A stretch of 22,635 nt of DNA, taken from NCBI GenBank assembly GCA_009746045.1, contig RPFO01002105.1:1-22635 (forward strand), given 5' to 3'. The position numbers and the translations under genes are program-made. The notes beneath the pieces are model-generated. The model was not told the DNA's origin. It made no database searches and saw only the letters and a list, made by a program, of their open reading frames with translations. Below, piece by piece: positions 1 to 8,889 of the stretch; position 1 is the first letter of the stretch; each line of letters starts with the position of its first letter. The DNA is from Mesostigma viride. Its lineage: Eukaryota > Streptophyta > Mesostigmatophyceae > Mesostigmatales > Mesostigmataceae.

Positions 1-580
1 AAAAAGAAGAGAGATATCGTCCCGACTTGCCCTGTTGGGTGGCCTTTCCCCGGGGGGGGTTTTTTTTTTTTTTTTCAAAAACCATTTTTGGAAAAAAACC
101 AAGCCGCGGACCGAAACCGGGTGACCCGCCTGTCCACCACGACACCATCATCCGTGTACGCCCCGCTGGTATCGTGAACGTCAGGAGGTTTCGGGTGGTC
201 CCCTGGCTGGTCCATGGACCCAGCCACCCCGGGGCGTCCCGAAACGGTGTTGTAAAACATACCGAACACGAGGATAACCGATGAAACGCGCATTCGTCTT
301 GGTGCCCAGGAACTAAATGCGGCGGTAGTTGAAGCGGAACACCATCTACGTAAGCGGTAGTGAGAGGGGGGTTGCCAGTATAGTTACCAATCCGTGCACC
401 TGAGGTGCCCCATGGTATACTCAATATCAAGGTCACAGAACGATCCTTGAACGCCCCTCCCGAAGTGCTCACGTCCACGATTGGAAGCATCCCCCCACAC
501 CCACAGCATCTGTATCCAGGTGCCTGCATACCAAGACCCGCAGTCACTCCAAGGTCAGAGATCGACCCCGCTTGTGACAT
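1..580 (-). CDS. Partial repeat-domain protein, paralogue of the upstream gene, frameshifted
   Basis: This gene begins at an ATG at 580 and runs off the left edge; its function is unknown. The minus frame from 580 stays open to the edge. Early on it contains the stretch DVSTSGGAFKD, then AYVDGVPL, and later LLTFTIPAG, all of which match the order of motifs in the repeats of the neighbouring gene (LEVSNSGQPF, LDGTQFG, LTFAIPAN). Between these anchors the best match jumps frame: GMFYNTV is in another frame, and after TIPAG the sequence continues as AYTDDGVVVD in a third. This implies at least two or three single-base losses, one probably in the C4 run at 160-163. It lies 43 nt downstream of the stop of the neighbouring gene on the same strand, so the two form a tandem pair. 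The last 100 bases are homopolymer-rich and unreliable. Confidence 0.5.
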   Translation of the reverse strand, partial: MSQAGSISDLGVTAGLGMQAPGYRCCGCGGMLPIVDVSTSGGAFKDRSVTLILSIPWGTSGARIGNYTGNPPLTTAYVDGVPLQLPPHLVPGHQDECAFHRLSSCSVCFTTPFRDAPGWLGPWTSQGTTRNLLTFTIPAGRTRMMVSWWTGGSPGFGPRLGFFPKMVFEKKKKNPPRGKATQQGKSGRYLSSF

Positions 581-623
581 GCTTCAGTTATAACACGGTG
601 AGATTTTTTAGGATTCAGGTGTT

Positions 624-2479
624 TCAAATAGGAGAGATGAGATAGATGGACAGTGCCACCTCGTTGTTCACGACCTCTCCGTCCGCCGTTACAGACCCTG
701 GCGGGATTGTAATCGCCAACACCTGCCCGGCCTAGTAAACATGTCGTAGCCGGCGGAGGGGTCGTCAAGGACCGTCTTGTACAACCCACCGAGGTCTATC
801 TTTAGTCCCTGTGCGGTCGCGGTCAGGGAGGACGTCCCGAACTGTGTGCCATCTACGCTGACGGGGAGCTCGGCCTGGCCGTTGGTCACATCGACGTTTG
901 CGTCGGTCAGGATATTCAGTGCCAGTTCGCTGTTCCGGGCGGGCACGATCTGGTCGAGGTAGATCTCGGCCATCTCGAACAGCGGGGCAGACGCCACTGT
1001 CAGGGTGCGGAAGGGCTGCCCGGAGTTGCTGACCTCTAGTTGCAGGCTGGTGACGCCGGGCAGGGCGGTGTGGTACTCTCTTGACGGCGGGACCCCGCTG
1101 ACAAGGAAGAAGCCAAAGGAGATGGCGGTAAGCGGCCCGCCGTCCACAAACACGCGGTTGGGCGGGATCTCGAAGGACAGGTACTGCACCCTCTTTGTGA
1201 ACATGTCATACCCGAGGGTCGGGTGGGCCAGCACTTTTCCGTACAGGTCGCCAAATTCGACCCACACCCCCTCGGAGTCAGACACCAAAGACGCCGTGCC
1301 GAACTGTGTGCCGTCCAGCCTGTACGCGACGGGCACTGCGCCCGGGGCAGCGACTGTCGCGTCTGTCTTGAGATGCACGAACATGTTTACGGAGGAGGGC
1401 GCGGCGCTGGGAGCGATTTGGCTGACGTATACGTACGTCATCTGGTAGTAGGGGGGGCTAGTGACGACCTGACGGCTGATGACGACGCCCGCTTCTCGCA
1501 CCTCGATCGCCACCTCGTTCAACCCCTGAATGTGGTTGACGTGGGTGGCGGTGAGCTGGGTGGCCGCCAGGAGCGTATTGACCAGGCGCAGGCGGATGTC
1601 GACGGGGGTGGTGGCCACCGGCCTCCCTTCGATGGAGAGAGTGTATGACGGGAGAGTGAACGTCACGGTCTGGGATGGGAATGCCAACATGTCATGTCCC
1701 TTTTCCAGGGCGGTGCGGTACAGGGACAACAGGGAGATTCTGAAGTCCCCGTTGCGGGAGGTGTAGACGTTCAAATACCCGATGTCCGCGCCGTTGACCC
1801 TGTACATGAGGGGATAGAAGGACTCGGGAGTTTCGACGTCGTATGGGATGCTGATGACGAGCGTGCAGAGGTCCGCGTCGACCAAGTCGCTCACCTCAAT
1901 GGGATTGAAGACGGCGTAGTACGGGTCGCGCACAAGCTCCAAGGACTTAAAGAGGGTGCCTCCATTGTATATGTCGAGGGACGCGCGCACGATGGCAGGC
2001 ACCAGGTAAGGGGGGGGACTGGGCGAGGGGGGCGTGAATGTTATCGAGAACTCGGTGGGGGTGTCGATTAAGACACCGTCCACGATGTACGAATTGGCTG
2101 GGATCGCGAAGGTGAGCACTTGGTTCCTGTTCACCGCCAGCATGTCGTATTCCTTCTCGGTCAAGAGGTACCTGTACATGTATCCCAGGTGCACGAGGAA
2201 ACTGCCCGAGCCCGCGGTCATGGCCATAAAGCCCATCTGCACCCCGTCCAGGTAGTACGGCGCGGTGACCACACCAGCATTCGGGGGGAGAGTCGGGGTC
2301 CACACGTCCATTACAACCTTGGCTACCACATCTCCGGCGACCTGTTCGACGGGGACGCTATTCATGACGCTGATGTCCGGTAGACTGGCGAGGCGGATGA
2401 CTCGGAGAACATCACCTCTTTGGGATGTCACGTCCAGGTGGAGACCCCTCAGACCGGGTACGGCCGCGATTTGCACCAT
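624..2479 (-). CDS. Four-repeat protein of unknown function, one frameshift near the 3' end
   Basis: I do not recognise this family. From the ATG at 2479 the protein contains four diverged repeats of about 150 residues, beginning near residues 13, 165, 325 and 485. Each repeat has a strand-like start (LHLDVTS, ASLDIYN, VAIEVRE, LQLEVSN), a central (Y/V)xxDGxxxG motif, a (Y/H)DM(L/F) motif, and an LTFAIP or LSFEIP motif followed by VDG. The uninterrupted frame stops at 689, in the middle of repeat 4 just after YDMFT. Another frame from the same point reads QVLAITIPPG then ADGEVV and ends at the TGA at 624, which completes repeat 4. One base is therefore missing near the CCC run at 726-728, and adding it gives exactly 619 codons. 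The beta-rich repeats suggest a structural or adhesive virion protein, but that is inference. Confidence 0.75.
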
Positions 2480-2589
2480 GTGTGTTTGGTAATGTACGCA
2501 AAGAAAGTTTATCCACCTGTCTGACAGTGCATTGGGGGGATTAATTTGTTTTGAAATGGAACTCGGTTCGTTATCAAGTTATGGTTTAA

Positions 2590-3407
2590 TCAATACCGCT
2601 GAAAGTAGCTTTCATTGCAGCACATGATGTTAAGTCCCTGCAGGTGGAACTCTATGATGTCCAGCTGCTCTTCGGTGACTTCCCTCCCCTCTTTATCGAA
2701 CACCACGATGACCTTCGACAGCCCGGGGTCGAAATACCGGCCATAGACCATCAGCTGGCCGATCGCGTCGGTCCAGCGCGAGATCTCCTTAACCTCGACG
2801 ATCATGCGGTACCTGTGGCTGACGACGTCGGCCCTCATGCCGGTCTGGCCCACGGGGGCCTCGGCCTGGCCCTGTATCCGCGCGGCGACCCTGTCGCGCA
2901 CGTCCGCCTCACACTGGTACACGGGCTGCCTCTCCACCTCGGCGACGAGTCTGTGCGTGAGGGCGGCCATGCACCCTCGCTGGCCGGCAGCCGCGGGAGC
3001 GTTGTAGAAGGCGTCCGCCCAGTCCATGGCGGCGACGGCGAACACGGGACTGATCCAGGCCGCAACGTGCCACACTAGGGAGGGGTGCATCCACGTCCCC
3101 TGCATGGAGGGGGTGCCGCCCTGGATCTTCTCTACGAGGTTGTCCGCGGACGACAGGCCCATGTGGTCCCTCATGGCCTGGAGCAGGTCCTCGAAGGCCC
3201 GGGTCCGGGTGAAGGTCTTGATCTTCCTCTTCCCCAGCGACAGGACGTCGCAGAAGTCCTGTCCGTTGACGAACCTCGAGTGCTTCTGCACCCTTACCGT
3301 GCCCTGCGCCGGGGCGTGCTCCATTCCAAAGAAGAGGTAGGTTTCATCCTCGTCCACCACGCGGAAGAGGGGCAGCGCGCGCGCTGGGGGGGGTCCGTTT
3401 CGTCCAT
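2590..3407 (-). CDS. KilA-N domain protein with C-terminal PD-(D/E)XK-like nuclease domain, frameshifted near start
   Basis: The protein has a KilA-N/BRO-type DNA-binding region with the typical core TWMHPSLVWHVAAWISP followed by FAVAAMDWADAF. The C-terminal domain contains RADVVSHRYRMIVEVKE and then AIGQLMVYGRYF. The D...EVK arrangement followed by a GQ-helix is what PD-(D/E)XK-type nuclease folds show, and this combination recurs in large DNA viruses. The in-frame region opens only at a GTG at 3360. An ATG at 3407 in another frame encodes MDETDPPPARALPLFR, which joins naturally to VVDEDETYLFF once one base is added in the G8 run at 3386-3393; the total is then 273 codons. It is the second gene in a minus-strand row behind the capsid gene. 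Its role may be DNA binding or processing, and activity is not shown by sequence. Confidence 0.8.
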
Positions 3408-3456
3408 ATCGGCGGGGGATGGACGCCCGTGATACTTGTCGTGTCAGGGCGTGGGC

Positions 3457-5120
3457 TTACGACGCGTACCGCTTGCCGCCCATCCCGTTCTGAATTTTAA
3501 CGACGTTGAAGTTCTTGGCGTACACGTGGATGGAGCCGGGGGGGAGCGCCGCGGAGGGCGTGGACTTGCTGACGAGGCCCTTCAAGACGAGCTTGACGTC
3601 ATCCAGGCGCGAGAGGTTGATGGAGCCGGACGGCTTCCAGGAGTCGGGGTTGAGGGAGAAGGGGATGACGTAAACGTTGCGGTCTCCCACGCGCTTGTGG
3701 AATTGCGATCGGAGGACGGAGGAGAAGTACACGGGGTCGCGGCCGTCGCCGTGCACATTCTGGGAGTTGAGCACGAGGTTGGCGGTCGTGAACAGGTGGC
3801 CGTCGCCGCCGCCGAAAGCGGACACGGGGTTGCGGAAGGACCAGTACCCCTTGTAGTGAGACTGGATGTCTCCATCCTCCCACCAACAGTCCGGGCGGTA
3901 GAAGAAGAGCAGCTCCTTGACGGGGTGGTTGAACTTGAGGTCGATGGAGATCTGGTCGACGCCGCAGGTGACGAACTGCTGGTGGTGCTGGTACTCGGTC
4001 ATGAGGTACTCGTGCGAATTGACGGCGAACTGACGCCGCTCGAAGTCGTCAAGGTAGATGTAGCGGCACATGAGCCGGACGGACAGCGAGGGAGGGGACG
4101 CCATCCATTCCTCTCGGGAGTTGGCGACGGTGGTCACCGCGGTGGTCGCGTTCACCCCGTACCTCTCCTCGTCCGCGAGCAGGTTCGCGGGGATCTTGAA
4201 CTCGGTGTTGGCGAGAATGGTGTCGATCACGCCGGACACGGCCGCGAGTTTCATCGTGATGGTCTTGGAGGTGGAGTCGACCGTCAGGGTCACCTTGTTT
4301 TCGTACATGACGTTATCGATGACGTAATTCACGAGCGAGAGGTCCCCGTCCACGGCGACCATCTGCGCCATCTCGTTGCCGTACACCCCGCGCATGTACA
4401 GGTTCCGCACCAGGCGGCGGAGGGCGGGCATGTCTGTCGTGCTCAGGACGGGGTTCGAGGTATTCTTGTCGAGGTTTGGCTTCGTCAGGCTGAAGTGGTT
4501 GAAGATCTTGTCTGGGGTGCTGAACTTTACCTTGACCCGCACCTCGTGGTACTGCAGGGCGATCATGGGGAGGGCCAGGCCCGGGTCCTGCGTGAAGTTG
4601 AACTCCAGGGGATGTACAGAAACTGCTTGTGGTCGTTTTTGTACTGCTCCTGCACGGCGCCGTCGGTTCCGAACTTGATGGATCCGCCGTGCTGGACGGG
4701 CATGTTCTCGATGTAGCTCTGGTGGTTGGGGCGTGCGAGGGAGTCCATGATATGCAGCATGTCGCCGGTCACCCTCTCGATTTGGTATCCTCCGATCGTC
4801 AGCTCGGCGTAATCGATGAGAGCGTGGGGAAAGTCCCAGATGAAGGGGGAGAACTGGCCCGTCCACGCCCCGCAGTGTTTGACCCGCCCCATCTCCACAT
4901 ACAGGAAGCACTTGGTGACGAGGTCGCCGGCACGGGGGAGCTTGAACTCGACGACCTGGCCGTAGTCGGCGACGCCGGTGCTCTGGGTGATGATGGTGTC
5001 GTCCCACGCGAAGTTGGTGTGGCGCGGGTACACCGTTTTCCAGAAGGTGACCTCGGGGTTGACGATGGTCGCGATGTCCTGCGACCCCCTCGCGTGCAGT
5101 TGCATGATCGCGGATGCCAT
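3457..5120 (-). CDS. Major capsid protein, double jelly-roll, copy 1 (one frameshift)
   Basis: This is the NCLDV major capsid protein, which forms trimeric capsomers of the icosahedral shell. The ATG at 5120 starts MASAIMQLHARG, followed by the N-terminal family motif TFWKTVYPRHTNFAWD and then the LPRAGDLVTK strand. The second half has LFFYRPDCWWEDG, the GSINLSRLDDV motif, and the usual C-terminal block VYAKNFNVVKIQNGMGG. The frame opened at 5120 breaks at the G4 run at 4608-4611: before it the protein reads KQFLYIP, and after it LEFNFTQDPGLALP in the next frame. One added base gives 555 codons, a normal MCP length. It diverges from the second capsid gene across a 106-nt spacer. A TAA stop at 3457-3459 closes it. 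Confidence 0.95.
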
Positions 5121-5226
5121 CTCCGCAGTCGGTATAGTTTGTGCGGAGAAAAAAAAAGGCCCGCCTGCGCACCGCGGCTGCGGTGGTCCCAAAAATATGT
5201 GATGCAGGTGGTAGAAGCCAGCTGCG
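5121..5226. promoter_or_regulatory. Shared spacer between the divergent capsid genes
   Basis: Both capsid genes must start transcription within these 106 bases. On the minus strand, a T9 run followed by CTCCGCAC and a TATACC sequence precede the copy 1 start. On the plus strand, AAAAATATGTG at 5191-5201 lies about 26-36 nt before the copy 2 ATG. These AT-rich islands stand out from GC-rich surroundings and are the likely core elements. No transcription start site can be fixed from sequence. Confidence 0.5.
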
Positions 5227-6856
5227 ATGTCGCAGGACCTGAGCGCCCCGATCACGTGGCTCCATAGCAAGGGGAAGATGGACGACTTCCTGACCACCTT
5301 GCCCGAGAAGACCTTCTTCAAGCACATATACAGCCGGCACACGAACTACAGTTGGAGCGACGTCGCCCTGAACCCGTCCAACAAGGCGGAGTACGGCTCC
5401 GAGGTGCGCTTCGTGGTCCCCCGCATCGGCGACCTGGTCACGAAGATGTACCTCTACTTCAACATCGGGCGTCTGAAGTACGGCACGCTGAAGACGAGCG
5501 CGCACATTCCGAGATACTCGTCCAGCGAGGTGGCGTCTGCCACTGAGACGGCGCCCGCCACGATCACGGTGGCCATCGACGCGACTGACGTGCCGCGGGA
5601 GACGAAGTCGGGCTCGGCGTGGAAGAAACAGGGCGACTTCGAACCGAGCTGGATGAAGTATCTCGGGTACGTGCTGACGGAGCGCGCCGAGCTGTACGTC
5701 GGCAACGCGCTCATCCAGACGGTGACGGGGGACTTCACCTACGTGTGGGACGCGCTGGTCCGCAACCGGGAGAACAGCATCGTGCGCAACACGCCCGACT
5801 GCCACGGGGGGGCGGGGGACAGGTACGGCACGGATTACGACCAGCACATCTACGTTCCGCTCAACTTCTACTTCAACGAGAACGAGGGGCACGCGCTGCC
5901 CATCGGGGCGCTGCAGCACCACGAGGTGGAGGTCCGCGTCAAACTCAGCGCCAAGCCCCTGCTGTCGTCATACCTGACCTACTTCGAGAAGGTCGCGTGG
6001 GCCAGCGGCCAGACCCCGTCGCAGGATGCGGACCGTTACCGCCTGCGCGACGTGCCCGTGTTCAAAGAGATCAAGACGGACGACCTCACCGCGAGTCTGG
6101 AGCGCGTGCACCCCCCCTGCTGCTGAAGGACGTGCTCGACATGGGCGGGGAGCTGAAGAGGGTGAGCCTGTTGACGCGGTACGTGTTCCTGGACGCGTTT
6201 GAGCGCGAGCAGTTCATGAAGACTCGCAACTCGTGGCTGATCACGGAGACGCAGCACATGTCGGTCCCGGTGAAGACGACGGACAAGCTGTTCAGGGAGA
6301 TAAACCTGGACAAGTTTGCGGGGCCGTGCAAGGAGATCTTGTTCTTCTACCGCGCGGACTACCGGCGCGTGGAGGGCGACGGTACCGGCAACGACAACGA
6401 GGATTACTGGGACTTCAGCTGCAACCGGCTCCTGGACGACACCAAGAGGCGCCGGGACGCCGGGTATTTTGTGGAGTCCACGGTGCAGGGGCGCGTGGAT
6501 GACGTGCTGTTCGACTCGGCCACGTTCTGCATCAATGGGAAGGACCTGTGGTCCCCCCGCGCGACCCGTTGTGGTTCGGATACTACCTGCCGTTTGACGT
6601 GCATTCGAACGCCCCGAGCGAGAACAACTACCAGAGCATTTTTGTGATGCCCTTCTGCTTCCACCCCGAGTCCGACGACCCGAACGGCAGCATCAACCTG
6701 GGGCAGATCGACCGGCCCTCCCTGAAGCTGTACTTCAAGCGGGTGCCGGGGGAGAAGGAGGGCGCGGTCATGTCGAACGGGCACATCCACATCTACGCGC
6801 GCACTATGAACATCTTCGAGGTGCACCAGGGGCACGGGCGCAAGGTGTTTGTTTAA
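5227..6856 (+). CDS. Major capsid protein, double jelly-roll, copy 2 (two frameshifts)
   Basis: This is a second, clearly diverged capsid protein. The ATG at 5227 is followed by TFFKHIYSRHTNYSWSD and VVPRIGDLVTKMYLYF, which align with copy 1. The middle part has KEILFFYRADYRRVEGDG. The end has GSINLGQIDRPSLK and IHIYARTMNIFEV, matching the GSINxxxxD and VYAxxxNxxxI blocks of the family, but it lacks the NGMGG ending. The frame breaks twice: at the C7 run at 6111-6117 (RVHPP then LLLKDVLD) and at the C6 run at 6554-6559 (LWSP then RDPLWFGYY). Adding one base at each run gives 544 codons. Between residues about 95 and 130 it carries an insert rich in Ala, Thr and Ser that copy 1 lacks. It could be a minor or alternative capsomer protein. 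Confidence 0.93.
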
Positions 6857-6888
6857 TTCCATTCATATGGGGAGGATTACATACGCGA

Positions 6889-7380
6889 TCAGGAGGTCTC
6901 CTGTGTCACTTCCACCGTGAACCGCAGGCGCTTGCCGCCCCCCTCGCTGACCTTCCCCTTGATGCGCTGTGTCAGTTTTGACTTGCCCGGAGGGGGGGGC
7001 GCCGGCAGCACTCCCACCAGCTTGTTGAAAAACTCGAATAGGGCGGCGTCTCCGTCCTCTAGCTCCTCCTCCTCCTCTTCCTCCTCCTCCTCCTCATCTT
7101 CATCTTCATCTTCTTCTTCTTCCTCCTCCTCCTCCTCCTCCTCCTCCTCCTCCTCCTCCTCCTCCTCCTCCTCCTCCTCCTCCTCCTCCTCCTCCTCCTC
7201 TTCTTCTTTCTTCACGGCGACATCATGGTCGTGATCGTCGTGCATCGTGAAGATGACGTTGCCCTCGTCGTCGATCCCGGCCATCCACCCCTGCTCCAGG
7301 CCCGTACGGATGATCTCCATGACGCCATCGCTGGGGTGGCGCTTGCGTTTGACCGTACAGCGCGACACGGGTGACCTCAT
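6889..7380 (-). CDS. Acidic poly-glutamate protein, unknown function
   Basis: This encodes 163 residues from the ATG at 7380. The N-terminus (about 1-55) is a small basic to mixed segment with EIIRTGLEQGWMAGIDDEGNV. The middle is an almost pure run of Glu with a few Asp, coded by a GAG/GAA microsatellite. The C-terminus is LFEFFNKLVGVLP, then a basic tail with KLTQRIKGKV and RLRFTVEV. The opposite frame would be pure serine, which is less plausible because the flanks there show no protein-like features. The length of the acidic run is probably variable between isolates and uncertain in the assembly. It converges with capsid copy 2 across 32 nt. A chaperone-like or basic-protein-binding role is only a guess. 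Confidence 0.65.
   Translation of the reverse strand: MRSPVSRCTVKRKRHPSDGVMEIIRTGLEQGWMAGIDDEGNVIFTMHDDHDHDVAVKKEEEEEEEEEEEEEEEEEEEEEEEEEEEEEEEEDEDEDEEEEEEEEEEELEDGDAALFEFFNKLVGVLPAPPPPGKSKLTQRIKGKVSEGGGKRLRFTVEVTQETS
7061..7210. repeat. (TCC)n microsatellite
   Basis: A trinucleotide tract of TCC with TCT and TCA variants, coding Glu and Asp on the minus strand inside the acidic protein. The longest pure part is at about 7122-7200. Copy number is likely unstable. Confidence 0.95.
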
Positions 7381-7482
7381 GGCGGTTGGTGTACACTTGG
7401 GCCAGATTTTTTTATTCCTGTTTTGGACGCGGTAAAATGGCGCTCGCTTTTTCCTCCGCTAGAACCGTACCCGCCGGCCGCC
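7381..7482. promoter_or_regulatory. Divergent promoter spacer
   Basis: This spacer lies between the acidic protein (minus) and the small plus-strand gene at 7483. It holds a T7 tract (7407-7413) and the decamer TTTTGGACGC at 7421-7430, which starts 62 nt before the plus start. The same decamer occurs at nearly the same distance before the gene at 17097. Confidence 0.4.
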
Positions 7483-7749
7483 ATGTCGACCAACCTGCAG
7501 GTGAACAACCTCAAGGTCAACGGCAAGATCTCCTTCCAGGGCGGCGGCACCCTGGCCACGACCAACCCCCTGGACATCGGCCGCCACCGGCTGTACAGCA
7601 CCTACACCGTTTTGAACGGCGTGCCGCGCTCCACGCTGTACATGCTCGAGATCGGGGGGACGGCGCCCATCCGAGAGGACGAGGACCCCAACTTCTTGAA
7701 CTGCACGTACCTGGGCAGCATCGTGTACGAAGGCACGGCCGCAAGCTAG
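7483..7749 (+). CDS. Small protein of unknown function (88 aa)
   Basis: I do not recognise this family. I prefer the ATG at 7483, preceded by GCCGCC, over an in-frame ATG at 7423, because the 20 extra residues look like untranslated sequence and would overlap the promoter motif. The protein begins MSTNLQVNNLKVNGKISF and has a beta-rich look, with GRHRLYSTYTVLNGV and LYMLEIGG. It has no signal peptide or membrane segment. The opening (LQVNNLKVNGKI) resembles the start of repetitive beta-structured virion or fibre proteins, but the similarity is too short to name. It is 87 nt upstream of PCNA on the same strand. Confidence 0.6.
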   Translation: MSTNLQVNNLKVNGKISFQGGGTLATTNPLDIGRHRLYSTYTVLNGVPRSTLYMLEIGGTAPIREDEDPNFLNCTYLGSIVYEGTAAS

Positions 7750-7836
7750 ACAAGGAACGAACGAGCGTCCCCAACGTCCTGATCGGGACACGCGCTTAGC
7801 CGCCGGGTAAATCCACAGGCTGACGTTAAGGGAGTC

Positions 7837-8631
7837 ATGGAGTTCCGCACAGTGCAGGGGGCGTCCGTAAAATTGCTGATCGAGTCCCTGAAGGAGCTGA
7901 CCAACGACGTGAACGTCCGGTTCGATGCGAGCGGCGTGCACGTCACGGCCATGGACGGGTGCCATTGCGCGCTCTTCCACGTGAGCTTGGGCGCGGACAA
8001 GATCGAGGAGTACTCGTGAACCCGCAGCTTCACCGTGGGGATCAGCCTGCTCAACCTGCACAAACTGATTAAGAACATCACGACCAACGACGAGCTGGAG
8101 CTGCGGCTCCAAGAGGACAAGCAGGAGGTCATGGAGATCAACATCGTCAACAAGGTGAAGAACACGCGGTGGTCGTACTCGATGAAGCTGCTGGACATCG
8201 ACGAAAACTCGCTCGAGGTCCCCGAGAAGGAATACGCGGTGGCCATCACGATGGTCAGTTCCGAGTTCCAGAAGATATGCCGGGACTTGGCGGTGGTCTC
8301 GGACACCGTCATGGTGCGGTGCGTGGGCCGCCACATCACGATGTCCTGCTCGGGGGACATAGGGGATTGCCATTTGGAGATCGGCGAGGAGTTCCCCGAG
8401 ATGGAGGTGGACGTGAAGGACGCGGGCGACCCCATCCAGGAGGTGTACTCCCTCCGCTACCTGTGCACGTTCGCGAAGGCCGCCGGCCTCTGCAACAGCG
8501 TGCAGCTGTTCCTAAGCCACGATTACCCCATCATAGTGAAGTACAAGGTGGGGGACCTGGGCGTCTTGATGTACGCGCTGGCCCCCAAGATGGACAACGG
8601 ATCGGGGTCGGGAGACGAAATGAACGAATAG
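7837..8631 (+). CDS. PCNA sliding clamp with an in-frame TGA at codon 61
   Basis: This is a proliferating cell nuclear antigen homologue, the ring clamp that tethers DNA polymerase and other replication proteins. The N-terminal domain contains LKELTNDVNVRFDASGVHVTAMDG, and the second domain contains EFQKICRDLAVVSDTV. The C-terminus has YPIIVKYKVGDLGVLMYALAPK, which corresponds to the conserved end of the clamp. With 264 codons before the stop it has normal PCNA length. Both halves are in the same frame, separated only by TGA at 8017-8019. In alignment with cellular PCNA (motif YRCD) the TGA falls on the cysteine, so it is one base away from TGC or TGT. It could be a nonsense mutation, a base-call error or a recoded UGA. 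If real and unsuppressed, the gene is inactive. Confidence 0.93.
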
Positions 8632-8673
8632 TAATGTTTCCTGATAAAAAAGCGTGCATTCAACATGAAACAA

Positions 8674-8889
8674 TCACGAGATCCCTCGGGAGCTGCGAAT
8701 GTACTCCCAGTTCAGCCTCTTGCATATATCGCGCCAGATGTTGTCTTGCTCGTGTAATTTGTCCACAGATTTAAGCAGCGGGAAGTGGGGCAGAAAGTGA
8801 TCGTACCCCATCAGCTGGCACATCTTGTGAAGGCAATAGCTGTAGTTCAAGAAGTTCTTGCGCCCCTTAACACAGCCTGAGCTGACATC
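8674..8889 (-). CDS. VLTF3-like late transcription factor, C-terminal part (putative exon 2)
   Basis: These 72 codons, ending at TGA 8674-8676, encode the conserved C-terminal block of the VLTF3 family: GRKNFLNYSYCLHKMCQL, then FLPHFPLLKSVDKLHEQD, then IWRDICKRLNWEYI. No start codon opens this piece in a sensible place. It is the missing end of the gene whose N-terminal part lies at 14833-15783 on the same strand. The left-over piece is preceded on the minus strand by TTTTCAG directly before codon GAT at 8889, which is a good 3' splice site in the correct phase. It converges with PCNA across a 42-nt spacer. Confidence 0.9.
   Translation of the reverse strand, partial: DVSSGCVKGRKNFLNYSYCLHKMCQLMGYDHFLPHFPLLKSVDKLHEQDNIWRDICKRLNWEYIRSSRGIS

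Noticed and set aside
40-100. Functional homopolymer element at the left end
   Set aside because: The stacked G8, T16 and A7 runs look like contig-end sequencing noise.
3436-4716. Long plus-strand ORF of 426 codons
   Set aside because: It is the antisense of the capsid gene, with a Val/Gly/His-rich composition typical of a GC-rich shadow frame and no domain marks.
6917-7234. Plus-strand poly-serine ORF
   Set aside because: It is the antisense of the poly-Glu tract, and its flanks show no protein character. The minus-strand frame is preferred.
8632-8700. SECIS element after PCNA
   Set aside because: I looked for the paired UGA/GA core with a long stem and saw no convincing one; a dedicated search would be needed.
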